Shown in pieces: positions 1 through 12,700 of a stretch of 64,000 bases of DNA. Within the stretch, counting starts at the first letter, position 1. Each line of letters begins with the position of its first letter. Source of the stretch: Mytilus edulis (taxonomy: Eukaryota; Mollusca; Bivalvia; Mytilida; Mytilidae); NCBI RefSeq assembly GCF_963676685.1, contig NC_092351.1, positions 43,948,733 to 44,012,732 on the forward strand. The letters are read 5' to 3'. The position numbers and the translations under genes were made by a program. The notes under the pieces are model-generated. The model had not been told where the DNA came from. It saw nothing but the letters and a program-made list of their open reading frames with translations, and made no database searches.

Positions 1-109
1 ACGATCATTCAGTGTTATTTCAATGTATAGATAAAGATTTTGTTATTAAGTTATTAACATCCTTATCTACGCAAATATCTTTTTCAGTTTTTTATATGAA
101 CTCACATAG

Positions 110-561
110 ATGGACAACAATCAGTTGATGCAAAGCCTGCAATACAAAGAACCAAATATCATATTGGGATTACATGTACACTCTTTGACATTCTGATAGG
201 TTAAAGCTTAATTGATTTTACATTTTAGGACCTAATAAATTTCAAGCATATGTAAAAACTCTTATATTTGCACTACAGGGAATATTAGTCTACTTTCAAA
301 TCATCTTTTGTAGGTGAATATCCACAATACATGGGTAAGCACTTAACAATTATAATGCAATTAAATACAATTACGATTTAAATAAATGTAAATATAAAAA
401 TAAATTATGAACACTTTCGTTGTTTATCGGCACGTAGAATCATTGCTTGTACACAGATATTTGTACAGAGAGATTGTTTTCAAAATAAGAAATAAAAATC
501 ATAAAATGTTTAAATTAAGTATAAAGTTAGTTTGTTTTTGTTTCTTTTCAGGACATGATTA
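110..561 (+). CDS. Possible 3' end of an unidentified gene (partial)
   Basis: Three weak exons chain in one reading frame: 110-199 (acceptor ..CATAG, donor G|GTTAAA), 314-334 (acceptor TTTTGTAG, donor GG|GTAAGC, 21 nt) and 552-561 (acceptor TTCTTTTCAG). The chain is phase-consistent and ends in a TAA at 559-561. The peptide includes a hydrophobic stretch (ITCTLFDILIG). An AATAAA lies at about 731-736, 170 nt downstream, as expected for a 3' UTR. The exons are short and the first donor is poor, so this may be chance. I do not recognise a family. The rest of the gene would lie left of the window. Confidence 0.25.
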
Positions 562-730
562 ATGCAATGGTTACAGTACCAAGTTGTATACTCTCACACT
601 CTGAGAAACGAAAATATAAACGTTTATATGGTTTGGTGGCGTTATAGTGGCTAATTGTTTGATATGTCATCAATGGTTTTGTTTATTCAAAAAGGATGTG
701 GTTTGGTGTGGACTTATCTTTAAACACCAT

Positions 731-736
731 AATAAA
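731..736 (+). terminator. Candidate polyadenylation signal AATAAA
   Basis: The AATAAA hexamer lies 170 nt after the stop of the putative partial gene at the left edge. In such AT-rich DNA the hexamer is also frequent by chance, so it only mildly supports that gene. Confidence 0.25.
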
Positions 737-899
737 ATAATATAACATCTATACATTTAATATATAGAGATAGTTCTCGTTAGGTGGGTCTTGTTCATTT
801 AGAGTACACAAATGAGTATACCGAATGAAAAACTATTTTAGATGACACTACTGCTAGTTATCTACTAGGGACTGTGTGCGGGTGTATGTTTTTACTTTC

Positions 900-1080
900 C
901 AGGCTATCGTTTCACAAAACATCGTAAATCATACGATTTACGACTGGTCGTAGAATATGTTACCGACCAAGTTTACGAGTGTTTCACAAACGTGTCGGAA
1001 AAATTATCGTACGACTTCCGATTACCGACCACGGTTTATACAGCTCTTTTATGTGAAGGTCGGTAAATTGATCAGACGCG
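900..1080. repeat. Palindrome-rich segment, probable repeat fragment
   Basis: The stretch holds several short self-complementary pieces, for example CGTAAATC-ATAC-GATTTACG near 924-944, and reiterates TTTCACAAA and CGACCA-type words. No ORF is present. It lies just upstream of the SANT-like gene, so it could also be promoter sequence. Confidence 0.3.
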
Positions 1081-1312
1081 CACCTGTGTTCAATTAATAA
1101 TATCCTTTTATCGACAATCATATGTCATATGATATGTTTCTGGTTTATGTATACAGTTCTTTCAAGTAAGACAAGCAGGTTATATGAGAATGGAACGGTT
1201 TCAGGTAAGTATGTTGAGTATCGGTATTGTAATATAGACATTCAGTAAAAAAAAAATTCCGCGAAATGTGCTTCATGAAAGGTTTCCGAGCAGACGACAT
1301 CATAACTTGAAG

Positions 1313-1476
1313 ATGGACTCTATTTCTAGCACAGGGAAGGCTATCCGGTGGTCCAAAGAAGAGGTTTCAACTCTTGTAACTCTTGTTACCGGGAGTATAG
1401 ACATAATTAAGGGAAAATTTTCTCCTGGCCTATCCAGTTCCGACAAAACTAAATGTTGGGACTCTATTACAGAAAG
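1313..1476 (+). CDS. SANT-like gene exon 1
   Basis: Runs from ATG 1313 to donor AG|GTATAC and ends in phase 2. It encodes the tryptophan-containing first two helices of the Myb/SANT-like fold (RWSKEE and CWDSI). Confidence 0.65.
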
Positions 1477-4400
1477 GTATACAAAATTATCTTCATCTCA
1501 ACCCTCCCCTATATACCTCTAGCCAATGTAAAGAAGTAAACGCATAACAATACAATCATTTAAAATTCAATTCAGGAGAAGTCCGAGTCTGATGTCAGAA
1601 GATGTAACCAAAGAAAATAAACAAAATGACACTTGATTATACATAAATAACAACAGACTACTAGTACTAGCAGTTAACTGACATGCCCTATCTGAACACC
1701 TGATCAACAACAAAAGGAATAGTTGACCTTTAAATTTCATGTTAAATCTAACAATAGCATTCTGTTCAGTGAGGCATAAGTAAGTAGAATTTAACTGATC
1801 ATCACAGCTTTCAATCATGGTAAACAATAGATTTTATATTTAGTCAGATAAGCATCAAACTGGGCATGTACATATTAAATTAAGTACATCAATTGGTGCA
1901 TCAACTGTTCCAGGTTACTGCCATAATAAGTAGAGAATGCCATTCTGCCCTATTTTGATTTAAATCCAGTCTAAACAAAAATAGATTATCCTTCTATACA
2001 GGTATTATCACTATATAGAGGGTTTGTTCCCAACCAATGCCAACCTGTTCAATCTTTTCATTTTAAAGATTACTTTTTAAATGATAAAAAAAGTATATGT
2101 TTAACTTGTCCAACAGACATGACAGATATAATTATCATTAACATAACATTTCCAAAGGGAAATTAGCCACTGTTGGAACATATTCACTTGTACTGGTATA
2201 TTTCTGGTTTCAATTTTATTTTATTTTATTTTGAACATCATATCATAATAATTACTTTAATTTAATAAGACTTACATGGCTTATTTTATCTAGCACATTC
2301 AAATCTACTATCATGACTATGCAGCCAACTTTAAAAATAAATAACATAAAACATACAGGATAAAAACCGACATTTTTTTTTTATTACTGACATCATGTTG
2401 ATATAAATAAGGCAGTACAATCATCCATACAATTAGATATATAAGCATGTTCCTAAATATCAAGAATAGTTTTAATTTATAAGAATATTTGAAACTCAAA
2501 GTGAAAACAGTTGGATTACATTTACTGTAAAAACGGTCAATATCATTATTATATTTAGATCATCAACAGATCAAGAAAGCAAAATTCAATTAAATCCTGC
2601 ATTAATGAACCAATGCATATATATTTAATAAACCAGGCATTAATGAACCAACTTACCTGTATTTTGTAACGAGTGCAACGCTGAAATGTTTCGCCTGTTA
2701 ATTATAATTCCATACACATACTATGGATTGTTTATTGCTTATAATATACATGTATATAATTTTAAAAAAAGTAACACAAAATTATCATAATCAGCTGACA
2801 CATTAAACCCTTAAAAGTATGCTTAAATTGCAGGATTTTGCATCTTAAATTTCAAAATTTTTAATGGGGCATGTCCCTAAACCCCTAGCAAATACAACTT
2901 TCTTCGCAGGTCTCAACCTGGGATACTTGTAGTGGATTTACACACGTGACAGTGAATTTTTGTTATTACTTTCCCTTGGGTAAGTGGCCTGCAAAAATTC
3001 TTCATGCCCTAAGTATATGAATATAGAAGAAGGAGAAGATGCTTTATTTCCATAAAATGGGCTCACAAGGAGTATAATATAATATCATTGTAATATAATA
3101 AACAACACATAGTTACAAACACAAATAAGAAACAACAGTTTTCACATATTAGTATATATATAAAACCTTTGTCTCAGGCACACCTCTGGACAGTAACAAA
3201 AAAGAATACTGTGAGTAGGCTTAATATATCTAGCTGAACTGCAAATATATATACAGTTTTAGAACACTTAATAATCATGATAATATAAATTTTAAAATTG
3301 GTAAGAATTTGATTGGGAGAAATTAATTATTATTTCTGAATTTCATACTCCAAAATTAGAAAAAAAACCAAATTTTTCTAAAGCCATTGTTAAAAAGATA
3401 AAAAACCGATAATTTCACATGTGAAATAAACGTGCTTATTTCACTCTCTGACATCATACAACAATAGGCGTTGTCAAGACGTTGATAACGGCAGATCAAA
3501 ACAAATAGTAAATGCGTAGAAAAAAGATATAGTTCCTTACATGTTTTACATAAATTTAAATTTCTTTATTAAAAGCCATTTGCCAATGTAATAAAAAGAA
3601 TAACTACCGGTAATCAAAGAATTTTAATATCGAAAAATATTCAACTTGTGACCAAACAACACTTTTATCGCGTCGCCAGGTAAACTGAATTTGCGACAGT
3701 AAAACTACCGATGGACGTCCTTAAAGCTTCAAATACAATACAGTTATCTCTTTATTATCGCTTTTATTTTCCTTGGATCTTGTTGATTAATAAATCCCTT
3801 TCTCATTGGGGTTGAGAGATAAGAAAAATTATCGTTAGAAAATAAGGGGCATGTGACCTTTAATTGACAAATTTTTCATAGGTCAAATAGCGATAAACAT
3901 GATAAACATGATAAACAGACTTTCATTGGTCATCTCTTCTTGATTGCTTTTTTTACTTTTGCCGTATCGGCTGAAGAGACAAAATCAATCTGTTGGAGAT
4001 GATCAACGATAATCTATAAATATAAGAATTACATGTATGTTTTTTTCTAAAGCCATTGTTAAAAAGATAAAAAAACCGATAATTTCACATGTGAAATAAA
4101 CGTGCTTATTTCACTCTCTGATATCATACAACAATAGGCGTTGTCAAGACGTTGATAACGGCAGATCAAAACGTTGTCAAGACGTTGATAACGGCAGATC
4201 AAAACAAAACGCCTCCGGGTGCGGGAATTTCTCGCTACATTGAAGACCTGTTGGTGACCCTCTGCTGTTGTTTTTTATTTGGTCGGGTTGTTGTCTCTTT
4301 GACACATTCTCCATTTCCATTCTCAATTTTATTTTAAACTATACACATGTTTTTCCAGTATCAATTCCTGCAATATACAATCCAGAAGTGTCACTCAAGT

Positions 4401-6934
4401 TAAGAAAAAGTGGCTGGATTTGCAAAGTGATGCTCGAAAGAAGGAGAACAAAAGGAGGAGAGATAGTTCGTTGACTGGAGGTGGGCCAGCCCCTCCAGAG
4501 ATTGACTCTAATGAATTAAAGGTGATAAATCAATCTTTTCTTAGTTTTTAAAAGATATTTCTAATATCAATAATTTTGTCAAACCTTCATGAAAGGAGTC
4601 GGTTCAGTAAGACCCCTTTTTGGGCCCAAAATATAGCAGTTTTACAAAATTGTGAAAATGTTATCTTTTATCTATTATCTGGAAAGCAGAAGGCATCTGC
4701 TACATAAATATGGGCTGTTTTTGGCAATACAATGCAAATATATCGGATACTAGAATCATCATTAAGTCATGCTAAATTACTGAAATCTTCACAATTTCAG
4801 AATTTTAGTTAAATTTTAGACAGTTTCCGTCTTAAATAAAAGTGGCTGCATTCGTGTTCATTCATAATATTGAAACGTAAGTTGTATTTGATATTATATA
4901 ACATATATAAAAATTGAGGGTGAACCCGGATGCGGCCACTTTCAATTTTGACAAAAAACATCTGAAAAGGAACGGTTTTTTTTTTTGCATATTTGAAAGA
5001 TTTTTCATATTTAAGCTTGAACCGGAGCGTTTTTTAATGACTAAATCAGTTAAAATCTTTCATACAAACTAAATGAATCAATTGAAATAGACACTTGAGC
5101 GTTTAAAAAATGTCCAAAATCTATACCCCACGGTTCCTTTTAAAAAAATGTTTTAAAGTAACTGGTTTGGATATTTTCTGTAACACCATTGAAATGATTG
5201 ACCATTTGAAATTTGACTATTAGATTTAAAATCAACACCATGAATGCATTAAACATAAAAGATGAAAAAAAAATAGCCTATTAGGTATTTTAACTTGCTA
5301 TTGATCAGTTTTTAATGACACCTCCCCCTCGAACCCACTACTAGAAAGTGTTATAACCTGGGTCCGATTGGGGCTCGAACCTCTCGCCAAGGTTGGGGCG
5401 TACACTTAAAAATAGTCTAGCTACGCCACTGACCTCTGGTCCCGAAACCCAATGAATGTTTCACACAGTATTTTGAACACAATTATACAGTATCTTTCTT
5501 ATTTCTTTTCAGATTATAAGTGTAACATCAGATGCTGCCATTTCAGGGTTGGAATCAGGCTATGATTCTCTAGGTAGGAAGATTATTTAATAACTATACA
5601 ATTATTCTTGTTTTAAGAATATTATTATATTTCATGCAACAAAGTAAACTGTTTCACCTATCAGGCTTATCTGTCAAATTGTATGGCCCTGCAACGAAGT
5701 TGTCTCTGCCATATAGTTTTACCCTGGATAGAAATTCCATAATTCAGAAATTCCGTATTTCCTAAATTCTGTCATTTCACAACAAACCATTGTACCGAGT
5801 TTTTTCCTAAAAGCCTGTTGATAATGGGCTAAATTTTGGTATATGAGTTAACCATAACGAGTTACAGATCAAGTTTAATTTTAGTTCTGCTTCGCTAATT
5901 TTTACAGAAATTACAGGGTTTTGACTTTGATAAATTGTTGAAAAGCACAGTTATACAGACTTTTTTTCAAACGCTTATAGATATTGGGCAGATTTTTGGT
6001 CAGTTACCCATGATAAGTTACAGATCAAGTTAAGTTTTGTTTCACTTGACTATTTTTGCTGTAATTTTGGGCTTTGGACTTCGTTTTGCTCAGCTAATTT
6101 TTGACAAAATTAAAGGATAATAACTTGTGTAGAAGTATTTCAATTGGTGAATTGCTCTGAAATCATATCTCAATGTTTAAAACTACAAGTAGAAGGTTTG
6201 GATTCATTTTCGGGGTTATGGGACCAAAGTTTAGGAATTAAGGGCCAAAAAGGAGTCAAAACAAGCATTTTTCTAGTTTCAAATCAATAACTTGTGTGTA
6301 ATTGTATGGATCTCTCTGAAATTGTACTACAAGGTTCAATACTGCAATGGAAAGCATGGGATTGAGTTTAAGGCTTATTGCTTCAAGAGGGGTTTCAAAA
6401 AGTTGGATGGGGGGGGGGGATTTTTTGTTTACGATTTTTGAAGGGCTTCCTTTTTTTTCAAAATTTTTCAAGAAGAAATCTTCAATTGCACAGTATTGTG
6501 CAATAGATTTGTTAGATCTTTGACCACATTAATTTTGTGACAAAAACCTATATTATGTCAAAAATTTGATCACAAACCAAATTCAGACAGAATCAAGCTT
6601 GAATATTGTGACCAAATTTGCCCCAACTTGTCAGGATTCAACCACTGGGGTCGTATAAAGCTACGCCCTGCGGAGGCGAGCACCTGGTTTTATCATTCGT
6701 TGATTTATAAATGTCGTCCCTAAGGATATTGACCTTCTGTATTGAATTAACATGTATTGTAGAATATTATTTTTATTAATCCAAATCAGTTAATTTAGAG
6801 TTGTTATAGTGTGAATATTGTTCTTGTCGCTATATTATTCTTCTTTCAAACATAACATTTCAGCAAAGCCAAAGAATTTCATACAGTTTCATGAGGAAGC
6901 TGAACCAAGTGTCCTAAGTAAGTGCAGTTATTGA
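1313..6934 (+). CDS. Myb/SANT-like DNA-binding domain protein (NAIF1/MSANTD-like), four exons
   Basis: Exons 1313-1476, 4359-4521, 5513-5573 and 6864-6934 join in frame (phases 2, 0, 1) to about 152 aa. Exon 1 gives the start of a trihelix/Myb-SANT-like domain (RWSKEEVSTLVTLV, then CWDSITE). Exon 2 completes it with VTQVKKKWLDLQSDARKKE, the third-helix signature shared by NAIF1-like and Harbinger-associated Myb/SANT proteins, followed by a basic run and a proline/glycine linker. Exons 3 and 4 are acidic and low complexity. ATG 1313 is chosen because the upstream in-frame codon at 1268 is GTG. The stop at 6932-6934 is reached by reading through the possible donor AA|GTAAGT at 6917, so the C-terminus may instead continue into an unseen exon. 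The likely role is sequence-specific DNA binding in the nucleus; this is family inference. Confidence 0.65.
3373..4205. repeat. About 130-bp direct duplication flanking about 540 bp
   Basis: The block at 3373-3505 recurs nearly unchanged at 4042-4172. Both copies contain CCGATAATTTCACATGTG and end with GATAACGGCAGATCAAAA. In the second copy the last 33 bp are duplicated again in tandem (4139-4171, 4172-4204). The pair lies in intron 1 of the SANT-like gene. The spacing suggests a local segmental duplication or remnants of two copies of one element; no coding potential is seen. Confidence 0.8.
4204..4334 (+). repeat. Interspersed repeat family C (GGGTGCGGGAATT type)
   Basis: Contains CTCCGGGTGCGGGAATTT, CATTGAAGACC, TTTGGTCGGGTTGTTGTC and ends CCATTTCCATTCTCAATT. 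The same ordered words occur at 32860, 41975, 43960, 46020 and, reversed, at 10958, 16978 and 47787. I recognise this as abundant in mussel sequences. It has no ORF and is probably non-autonomous. Confidence 0.85.
4359..4521 (+). CDS. SANT-like gene exon 2
   Basis: Follows acceptor TTTTTCCAG and ends at AAG|GTGATA in phase 0. It carries VKKKWLDL, the recognition-helix region, then a lysine/arginine-rich run and SLTGGGPAPPE. Confidence 0.7.
5320..5450 (-). repeat. tRNA-derived SINE-like fragment
   Basis: On the minus strand an A-box-like GTGGCGTAGCTAGA is followed about 50 nt later by GGTTCGAGCCC, a good pol III B box. No intact tRNA cloverleaf is evident, so I read it as a degraded tRNA-derived short element in intron 2 of the SANT-like gene. 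Confidence 0.4.
5513..5573 (+). CDS. SANT-like gene exon 3
   Basis: Lies between acceptor ATTTCTTTTCAG and donor TAG|GTAGGA and encodes about 20 residues (IISVTSDAAISGLESGYDSL). It ends in phase 1, matching exon 4. Confidence 0.55.
5655..6690. repeat. Long interspersed repeat with degenerate internal units
   Basis: The stretch begins near CTGTCAAATTGTATGGCCC and ends near GGGGTCGTATAAAGCTACGC. Internally GAGTTA(A)CCATAACGAGTTACAGATCAAG recurs about 160 bp later as CAGTTACCCATGATAAGTTACAGATCAAG, so it holds diverged tandem units. No coding potential. It fills most of intron 3 of the SANT-like gene. Confidence 0.55.
6864..6934 (+). CDS. SANT-like gene exon 4, terminal or internal
   Basis: Follows acceptor ACATTTCAG and encodes AKPKNFIQFHEEAEPSVL. 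A strong donor GTAAGT begins at 6918, while reading through gives a TGA at 6932-6934. Either the gene ends here or further exons lie downstream. Confidence 0.45.
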
Positions 6935-7432
6935 AGAACAAATATATATAGCTCATTCTATTTATATGGTGCTTTTAACTTGTGTTAAAAGTGTATGGAT
7001 ATCTCTAAACTGAACTGAACCACATTTAAACAAAAAAATAGTTTGGGGGGGGAGGGGGGTATGGTGAGGCTGAATAAAAAAATCTTTATCAATGCAAAGG
7101 CTAAAATGCTGACACCTTAATCACCCGGTTCTATTAACAAACCATTGCATGTTAGCTAAAAATAAAATAAACTTAAACATTACAAATGGACCATCACACT
7201 TTAGCGTTACTTTCAACAATTAGTGTCACAATGATACCATCACACTTCAAAGAGACCATAATTTGCAGTCAGGAGTTCCATTATGGAAACTATTTCGACA
7301 TTTTAAGAGAACATTTCAATATTAGTGACCGTGTTCCTGCTTAATTCTAATATTGAGCTATGGATTGAATGTAATGCTTGTCTTTATTTATATTCTGAGA
7401 ATTCCAATTATGACGTTTCCGTTTCCATGTAG

Positions 7433-8030
7433 CAACATTCTATCGGCGCCTGCATAAAGATTATATATCTCTCAATTGATACGATATATCCGAAAGCATA
7501 CGGAGTATATATCTCACAACTGATACGATATTCCAGGGATTGTTTTTTCTATCATAATTTTCTCGATAGAAGATTGCTGCTCACAGGGAAGTTACTAAAC
7601 AAAGAGTTCTAAATGGGGAAGTTGAAATCATCCCTCCGTAAATTTTACAGACGCCATCATGAGGTTGACAGTGATAAAATATTCGTTTCACGGACGATAG
7701 GGGATGTATTCCTAATGTCGTAACTAAAAACCCGTCCCCTTTTCATAAATGTGACCTACCGAATTAAACATGTTACCTGGTTAGTACTAACATGAGCAAC
7801 ACGATGGGTTCCTCATGTGAATCAGGATCTTCTTTCCCTTTCGGGGCACCTGAGGTCATCCCCTATTTTTGTTGGCATTCGTGTTGGTAAGTTGCTTTTT
7901 TGTTTTCTATGTTATGTTTTGTGTACTGTTGTTTGTATTTGTCTTTTTTTTTTCCATGTCGTAGTCAATTTATTTTCGATTGATGAGTTTGTATGTCCCT
8001 CTTGTATCTTTCACCCCTCTTTATTACTAA
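7433..8030 (+). repeat. Interspersed repeat family D, long copy
   Basis: Contains CGGAGTATATATCTCACAAC, TGATACGATATTCCAGGG, a middle with TTTCACGGACGATAGGGGA and a T-rich end with TATGTTTTGTGTACTGTT and TTTCGATTGATGAGTTTGTA. The same order is found at 48690-49075, and reversed pieces lie at 8640-8800 and 16055-16410. No ORF of significance. Confidence 0.8.
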
Positions 8031-8639
8031 CAGTTTAATCTGCTATAGTAGTCAGAATAGTGTTCAGCTGTTTCATGAAGATGTCGTAGATCATTGGTAT
8101 CTATAAATGTCCTAGAAATATTAGGATTAGATTTATTGCAGCTTGTGCAAATATTTAAGAAGTGATTTTTTGGAACGCTATACGGACAGCAACAGTTGAG
8201 CATTATCCAAGTAATTGTTTTTTTTGTGTTAGAAATAATCGGAACTTGTGGTAGTTTCCTTGTTTTATTGACGAATATACATCAACAACTTGTTCTTCGT
8301 GATTCTTTCTATTGTGCAGATGAAACACATTGACTATAAACAAAGTAAGACACAAAGATGCATTCGTTAAAGATCAACGAAAATCGAGATTTAATATCTA
8401 ATAGTATGGGCTTTTTTTTTTAATGTCGAATTAAATTCATTTCAAACGGTAAAACAATTCTGATTATTTTCGAAGAACAGGCGAAAAATAAATGTGTCAT
8501 TCAAACTCATTTTTTGAAAAAAAACAAAAAAAACAACTAACAATGACATTTTAAAAGCAAATTAAAAAGAATCTGGAGGCAAACAACAGAATACAAAACA
8601 AAACATAGAGACAAAATTCCGAGGATCATTAACCATATT

Positions 8640-8800
8640 AACAATATGTGATGATCCGGAAGCCGGTCTTGCTCCACGTTTGGTTCTCATCGTCTTGCTC
8701 ATGTAAATACAAACCCGGGGACAAGTCTAAATCGGTAGCTCACAATTGAGGAAAAGATGACGGGAGTAAGAAATCTTGAACATATCCGACGTTATCTGTG
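8640..8800 (-). repeat. Repeat family D, reverse fragment
   Basis: Holds the word order GTGATGATCCGGAAGCCGG, CTCATGTAAATACAAACCCG, TCTAAATCGGTAG in the same sense as 16055-16410, the reverse of the copy at 7433. Confidence 0.55.
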
Positions 8801-9687
8801 AAACAGATAACACTTAACAGTCACCTATCGTGATTGCGTCCGTAACATTTCCAAAGTAATGATTTTAACTTCACCACTTGCAACTCTTTGTTAAATAGCT
8901 TACACAATGTAGTAGTTGATAGTTAGTTGCTATGATATTAATATTAATATCTGTTTAGATTTTTTCTCCATTATATAAACCTTCATATCAAAGTAATGTT
9001 TACCTCGTTTTGTTTTTATCTAACAAAATCCAACACCTACGAGAATAAAAGTCAGAAAATTATGTATATCTTGTGATGCAAAAGCTGAGAGGAATGTGTC
9101 AACTATTCTATTATAATCTTATATTGTTTTCATTTCTTACGTTTACATGGTATACTTTAAGTTATCATTGTGAACAAAACTAAATGACAAAAAAGCTTGC
9201 ATGGTTTTTATTTTTACTGCCCGTTTTGTATATATTAACCACTACCACAAAAGAATCTTTTAATTCACAAACAGCCGTGTATGGCCTGCGTCGAAAACCG
9301 CAGAATTGAATTATAAGTTTCCTCCATTATCGTTTTTAATCCCTTTGCAATAATTCTGCTAAATGTCCCTTCTATGTATTTTGCCAAATGAAGTTTGTGC
9401 ACATATTAATATAAATAATGAAATAATGTTTCAATGCAACATATCATTATACAAAATAAATGGGTTATTGTTACCATTATGAAGATGTAGCGAACATATA
9501 ATAGATGAGACATTTTCACTGCATGAGACCATATCAACAATGTTGTAACCACTATCAAGGCTAACCTGTCTATGTTGGAACTTCAGTTAATTTCACTTAT
9601 GTACATGATACCCCTCCGATATATAATGGTGTTGAGAGACATTTGTAATCCTAGCTTTTTTCAGGTTAATTTAAGAAAACATTTTTT

Positions 9688-9796
9688 TCAATCCATTTCT
9701 CCAGCAATGCTTTTTGCATCATATCCACTGTCTGCAAGACTAACTTGTGAGTTCTGTATGATATGGATATGTTCTGCTGTGTATGAAACAGAGGTT
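9688..9796 (-). CDS. B-box/coiled-coil gene terminal exon
   Basis: Acceptor TCTGTTGTAG, 35 codons and a TGA at 9688-9690. It ends SLADSGYDAKSIAGEMD. The long plus-strand ORF over it is an antisense shadow. Confidence 0.7.
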
Positions 9797-12700
9797 CTAC
9801 AACAGACAAAATTTGTTTTAAATACAGTAGCTGGTCACTTATACATATTCATTTTGTTATAAATTCATGTGTTATTGAAATATTTCAAAGTCCACATATA
9901 AAGTCATAATAAACTTTTATTATTCTCAAAACTATCATACAGAAAAATTTAAAACTTGTACTGAAACAGTAAAAATGTTTATATGTTTACACTAAAAACA
10001 AATTAAAAACTTACATATGCTTAGCTGTATTATTTCCACTTGATACATCACATACATGTGTTGTACTTTCTTCATTAACACTTATGTTTTCTCGGGCAGT
10101 CCTAATAAACAAATATAAATATTATGACATGTATGATAACAGTATAAAGCTTTAATAACAGGCTGTCTAAATACATTCCGTATATGCTCTATCAATTTCT
10201 ACTTATATGCAAAACAATTATATTTTGTACATACATGTTTATTTTCTCGAATAGTTTATAACTAGTTTTTAAGTTAAGAGATTGAAATCACTTGTATCAA
10301 TGATGTATAAGATTGTTAATTTACAAAGACTATCATTTCCCTTTTAAGAGAATAATTGGCTTTGTCATTTTTAAATGCATGTTATTAGTTAATAAAAAAA
10401 CAAACAGTTGACAACCAAATTGACGTAATTTGTACCCTTCTTCTATTTGAACCTGTCAACTTTTTTTCTTGGTGCGACGAAGTTGCGAATGCGATACTAA
10501 TGCGTGCTGTTTCTGGTGTTTGTGGTATCACCAAGTTATTGGCTTGTGATTAGGTTTGTTAAAGGGAACCACAAGCGGTGGTCAGAGGTATTTGTGTGCA
10601 GTTGTATAGTCACTGGCACATCTCATTTCTTTAAATACTTCATATGTTAAGCATTTGTGATTAGGTTAATTTATAAGGAACAACTAAGTAAAAGTCAATG
10701 ATATTTGATTTGCAGTGGTATTAGGTTTTGCACAACACATATCAATGGAGATAATTCATTACTCCGTTCCTTTATTTATTGTTTATAAATTTGAAACTTA
10801 TGCATAGTTTACATGATTAAGTATGGAATAACATCAGTTTCAGAGGAACAACTAATGGTAAATCAACGCTATTGTGTACGCATTGTCATTTCTTTTGACA
10901 CTATTTGGTACTACACTTTCAGGCATTGTTCGTTGCCTTGATATGTTGCATAGACAGATTAAAATTGAGATTGAAAATGGGGAATATGTCAAAGTGACAA
11001 CAACCCGACCACAGAGCAGATAATGTTAATGTTATATTATTTTAATTTTAACATTTACATTATAATATCAAAATAACATACACGCGAAAAAGTCTCTGTG
11101 TCAACAGTATATTTATAACTAAATTTTATTATCGGTTACTATTTTACCGATCAAATGGAATGTCTATTGATTTGATCTACACGTTTTATATTATCATAAG
11201 CCAAACAAGTTTAGAACCTAGTTTTACCGAATGCCCTTCTTGTGGTCTATATTATGGTTTTATTTTGGTATAATTAGGGAAATGTTACTTGTATATGAAA
11301 TGGACATAACTATGTATTATGTACTAATAGTACTTTTTTCACTTACATGTTTGAGCTCATTGAATTTGAATTCATTGCATCAAAGGCCAGTTGTGAATCA
11401 AAATTCTGTATATTGGTCTGCTGTTGACGTTGTTGTTGTCCCGATCCACTTTCGACGAATACATCATCTAAGTTAAGTTCGTGTGCCATAATGTTGTTAA
11501 GACTGGAAAAGCAAAGATTATAAAGATTATCTTCATTTCCGTTTTACATACAATGATAGATATGATATTATGAACGATTATCAAATTGTTGTATCCTACT
11601 TATAATTTTTACTTTAAATAATTGTCACTTGTGAAAAGGTCAAAGATTTTATTGATATAAAATTCAAAATCTGGATTGTCATAAACACACAAACAAACAA
11701 CAAACATTTATCATTACAATCAATTATATACCAATACAGAACATTAAAAAATATATATATAAAGAGACCTATTTAAAATCTTGTGATTTTTTATTTTTTT
11801 CCCCTTTTATCTTTTTAACGGAGGAGACACAGTTTAGATACTAGTACACAATTTATATAATATATAACATAAAATAACTTAAGTTAGTGAACGTCTGAAC
11901 TTGTACACCTCATGAATACCTTTTATGCACATTTACTCATATCTTAATCATTTCTTCGAAATATGAAAGAGAATTTTCCAATGTCTGAACGATTATAGAA
12001 AGAGGAAAATATATCTAAAATATTCTGAAAAAAAAAATATTTCTCAAATTATTGAGTTTGGTACATTGTGTGGTAAAGTGTAATTCATCTTCAACTTCAA
12101 ATTTACATATGGGCATAACATGCTTTCTATATCAATCTTTTTATTTCTGCCTTTTTCAATCATAAGGATACTAATACTTATCTTTATTCAATAAATGAAC
12201 GAAAAAATTAAACAAGTTCTCCATATCAAATTTCTTCTTCAAATCCAGTTAGATCCTTAATTTGTTTCCTCTTTTATCAATAACACTTTTTGAATTGGAA
12301 TGGTCCCAAAATTTTATGAAATTATTTTTCAGTTTTTTGTATATAGCAAAAGTTTTTTCTAAATGAATTTTGATTTTCTTAGACAAGTTTAACTTTTTAA
12401 TAACAAATTAATTTTTGTTCTTTACCAGTCTGAGTTATTATTAATACTCGATGAATAAATCTTATTTATGAAACTGTCTGGATTTTAATTGACTACATGG
12501 TGCCAGCAACCTACACAAAGTTTGATAGCATCAACAGAACATGGGATCATACCTAATTATTTCAAAACTGCCAAATTTGATGCAGTTTTGTTAACTTCTA
12601 AGGTATATTTAGCAAATTTAATTTGTACTTTTACAGGGTGATATAAAAATATCTAGACTCCATGGAAGCATTATTCTTCAACAAAGTATCTAGACATAAA

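Larger units (their letters stand above)
6935..9687. other. Gene-free interval between convergent genes
   Basis: Between the end of the SANT-like gene and the 3' end of the B-box/coiled-coil gene I see no supportable exon. It holds a repeat copy at 7433-8030, a reverse fragment at 8640-8800, and otherwise AT-rich sequence. Minus-strand ATTAAA at 9335-9340 and AATAAA near 9206 are possible polyadenylation signals for the gene to the right. Confidence 0.6.

Noticed and set aside
9572-9862. 96-aa plus-strand ORF
   Set aside because: Antisense shadow of the terminal exon of the B-box/coiled-coil gene; the minus strand has acceptor, phase and stop that fit.
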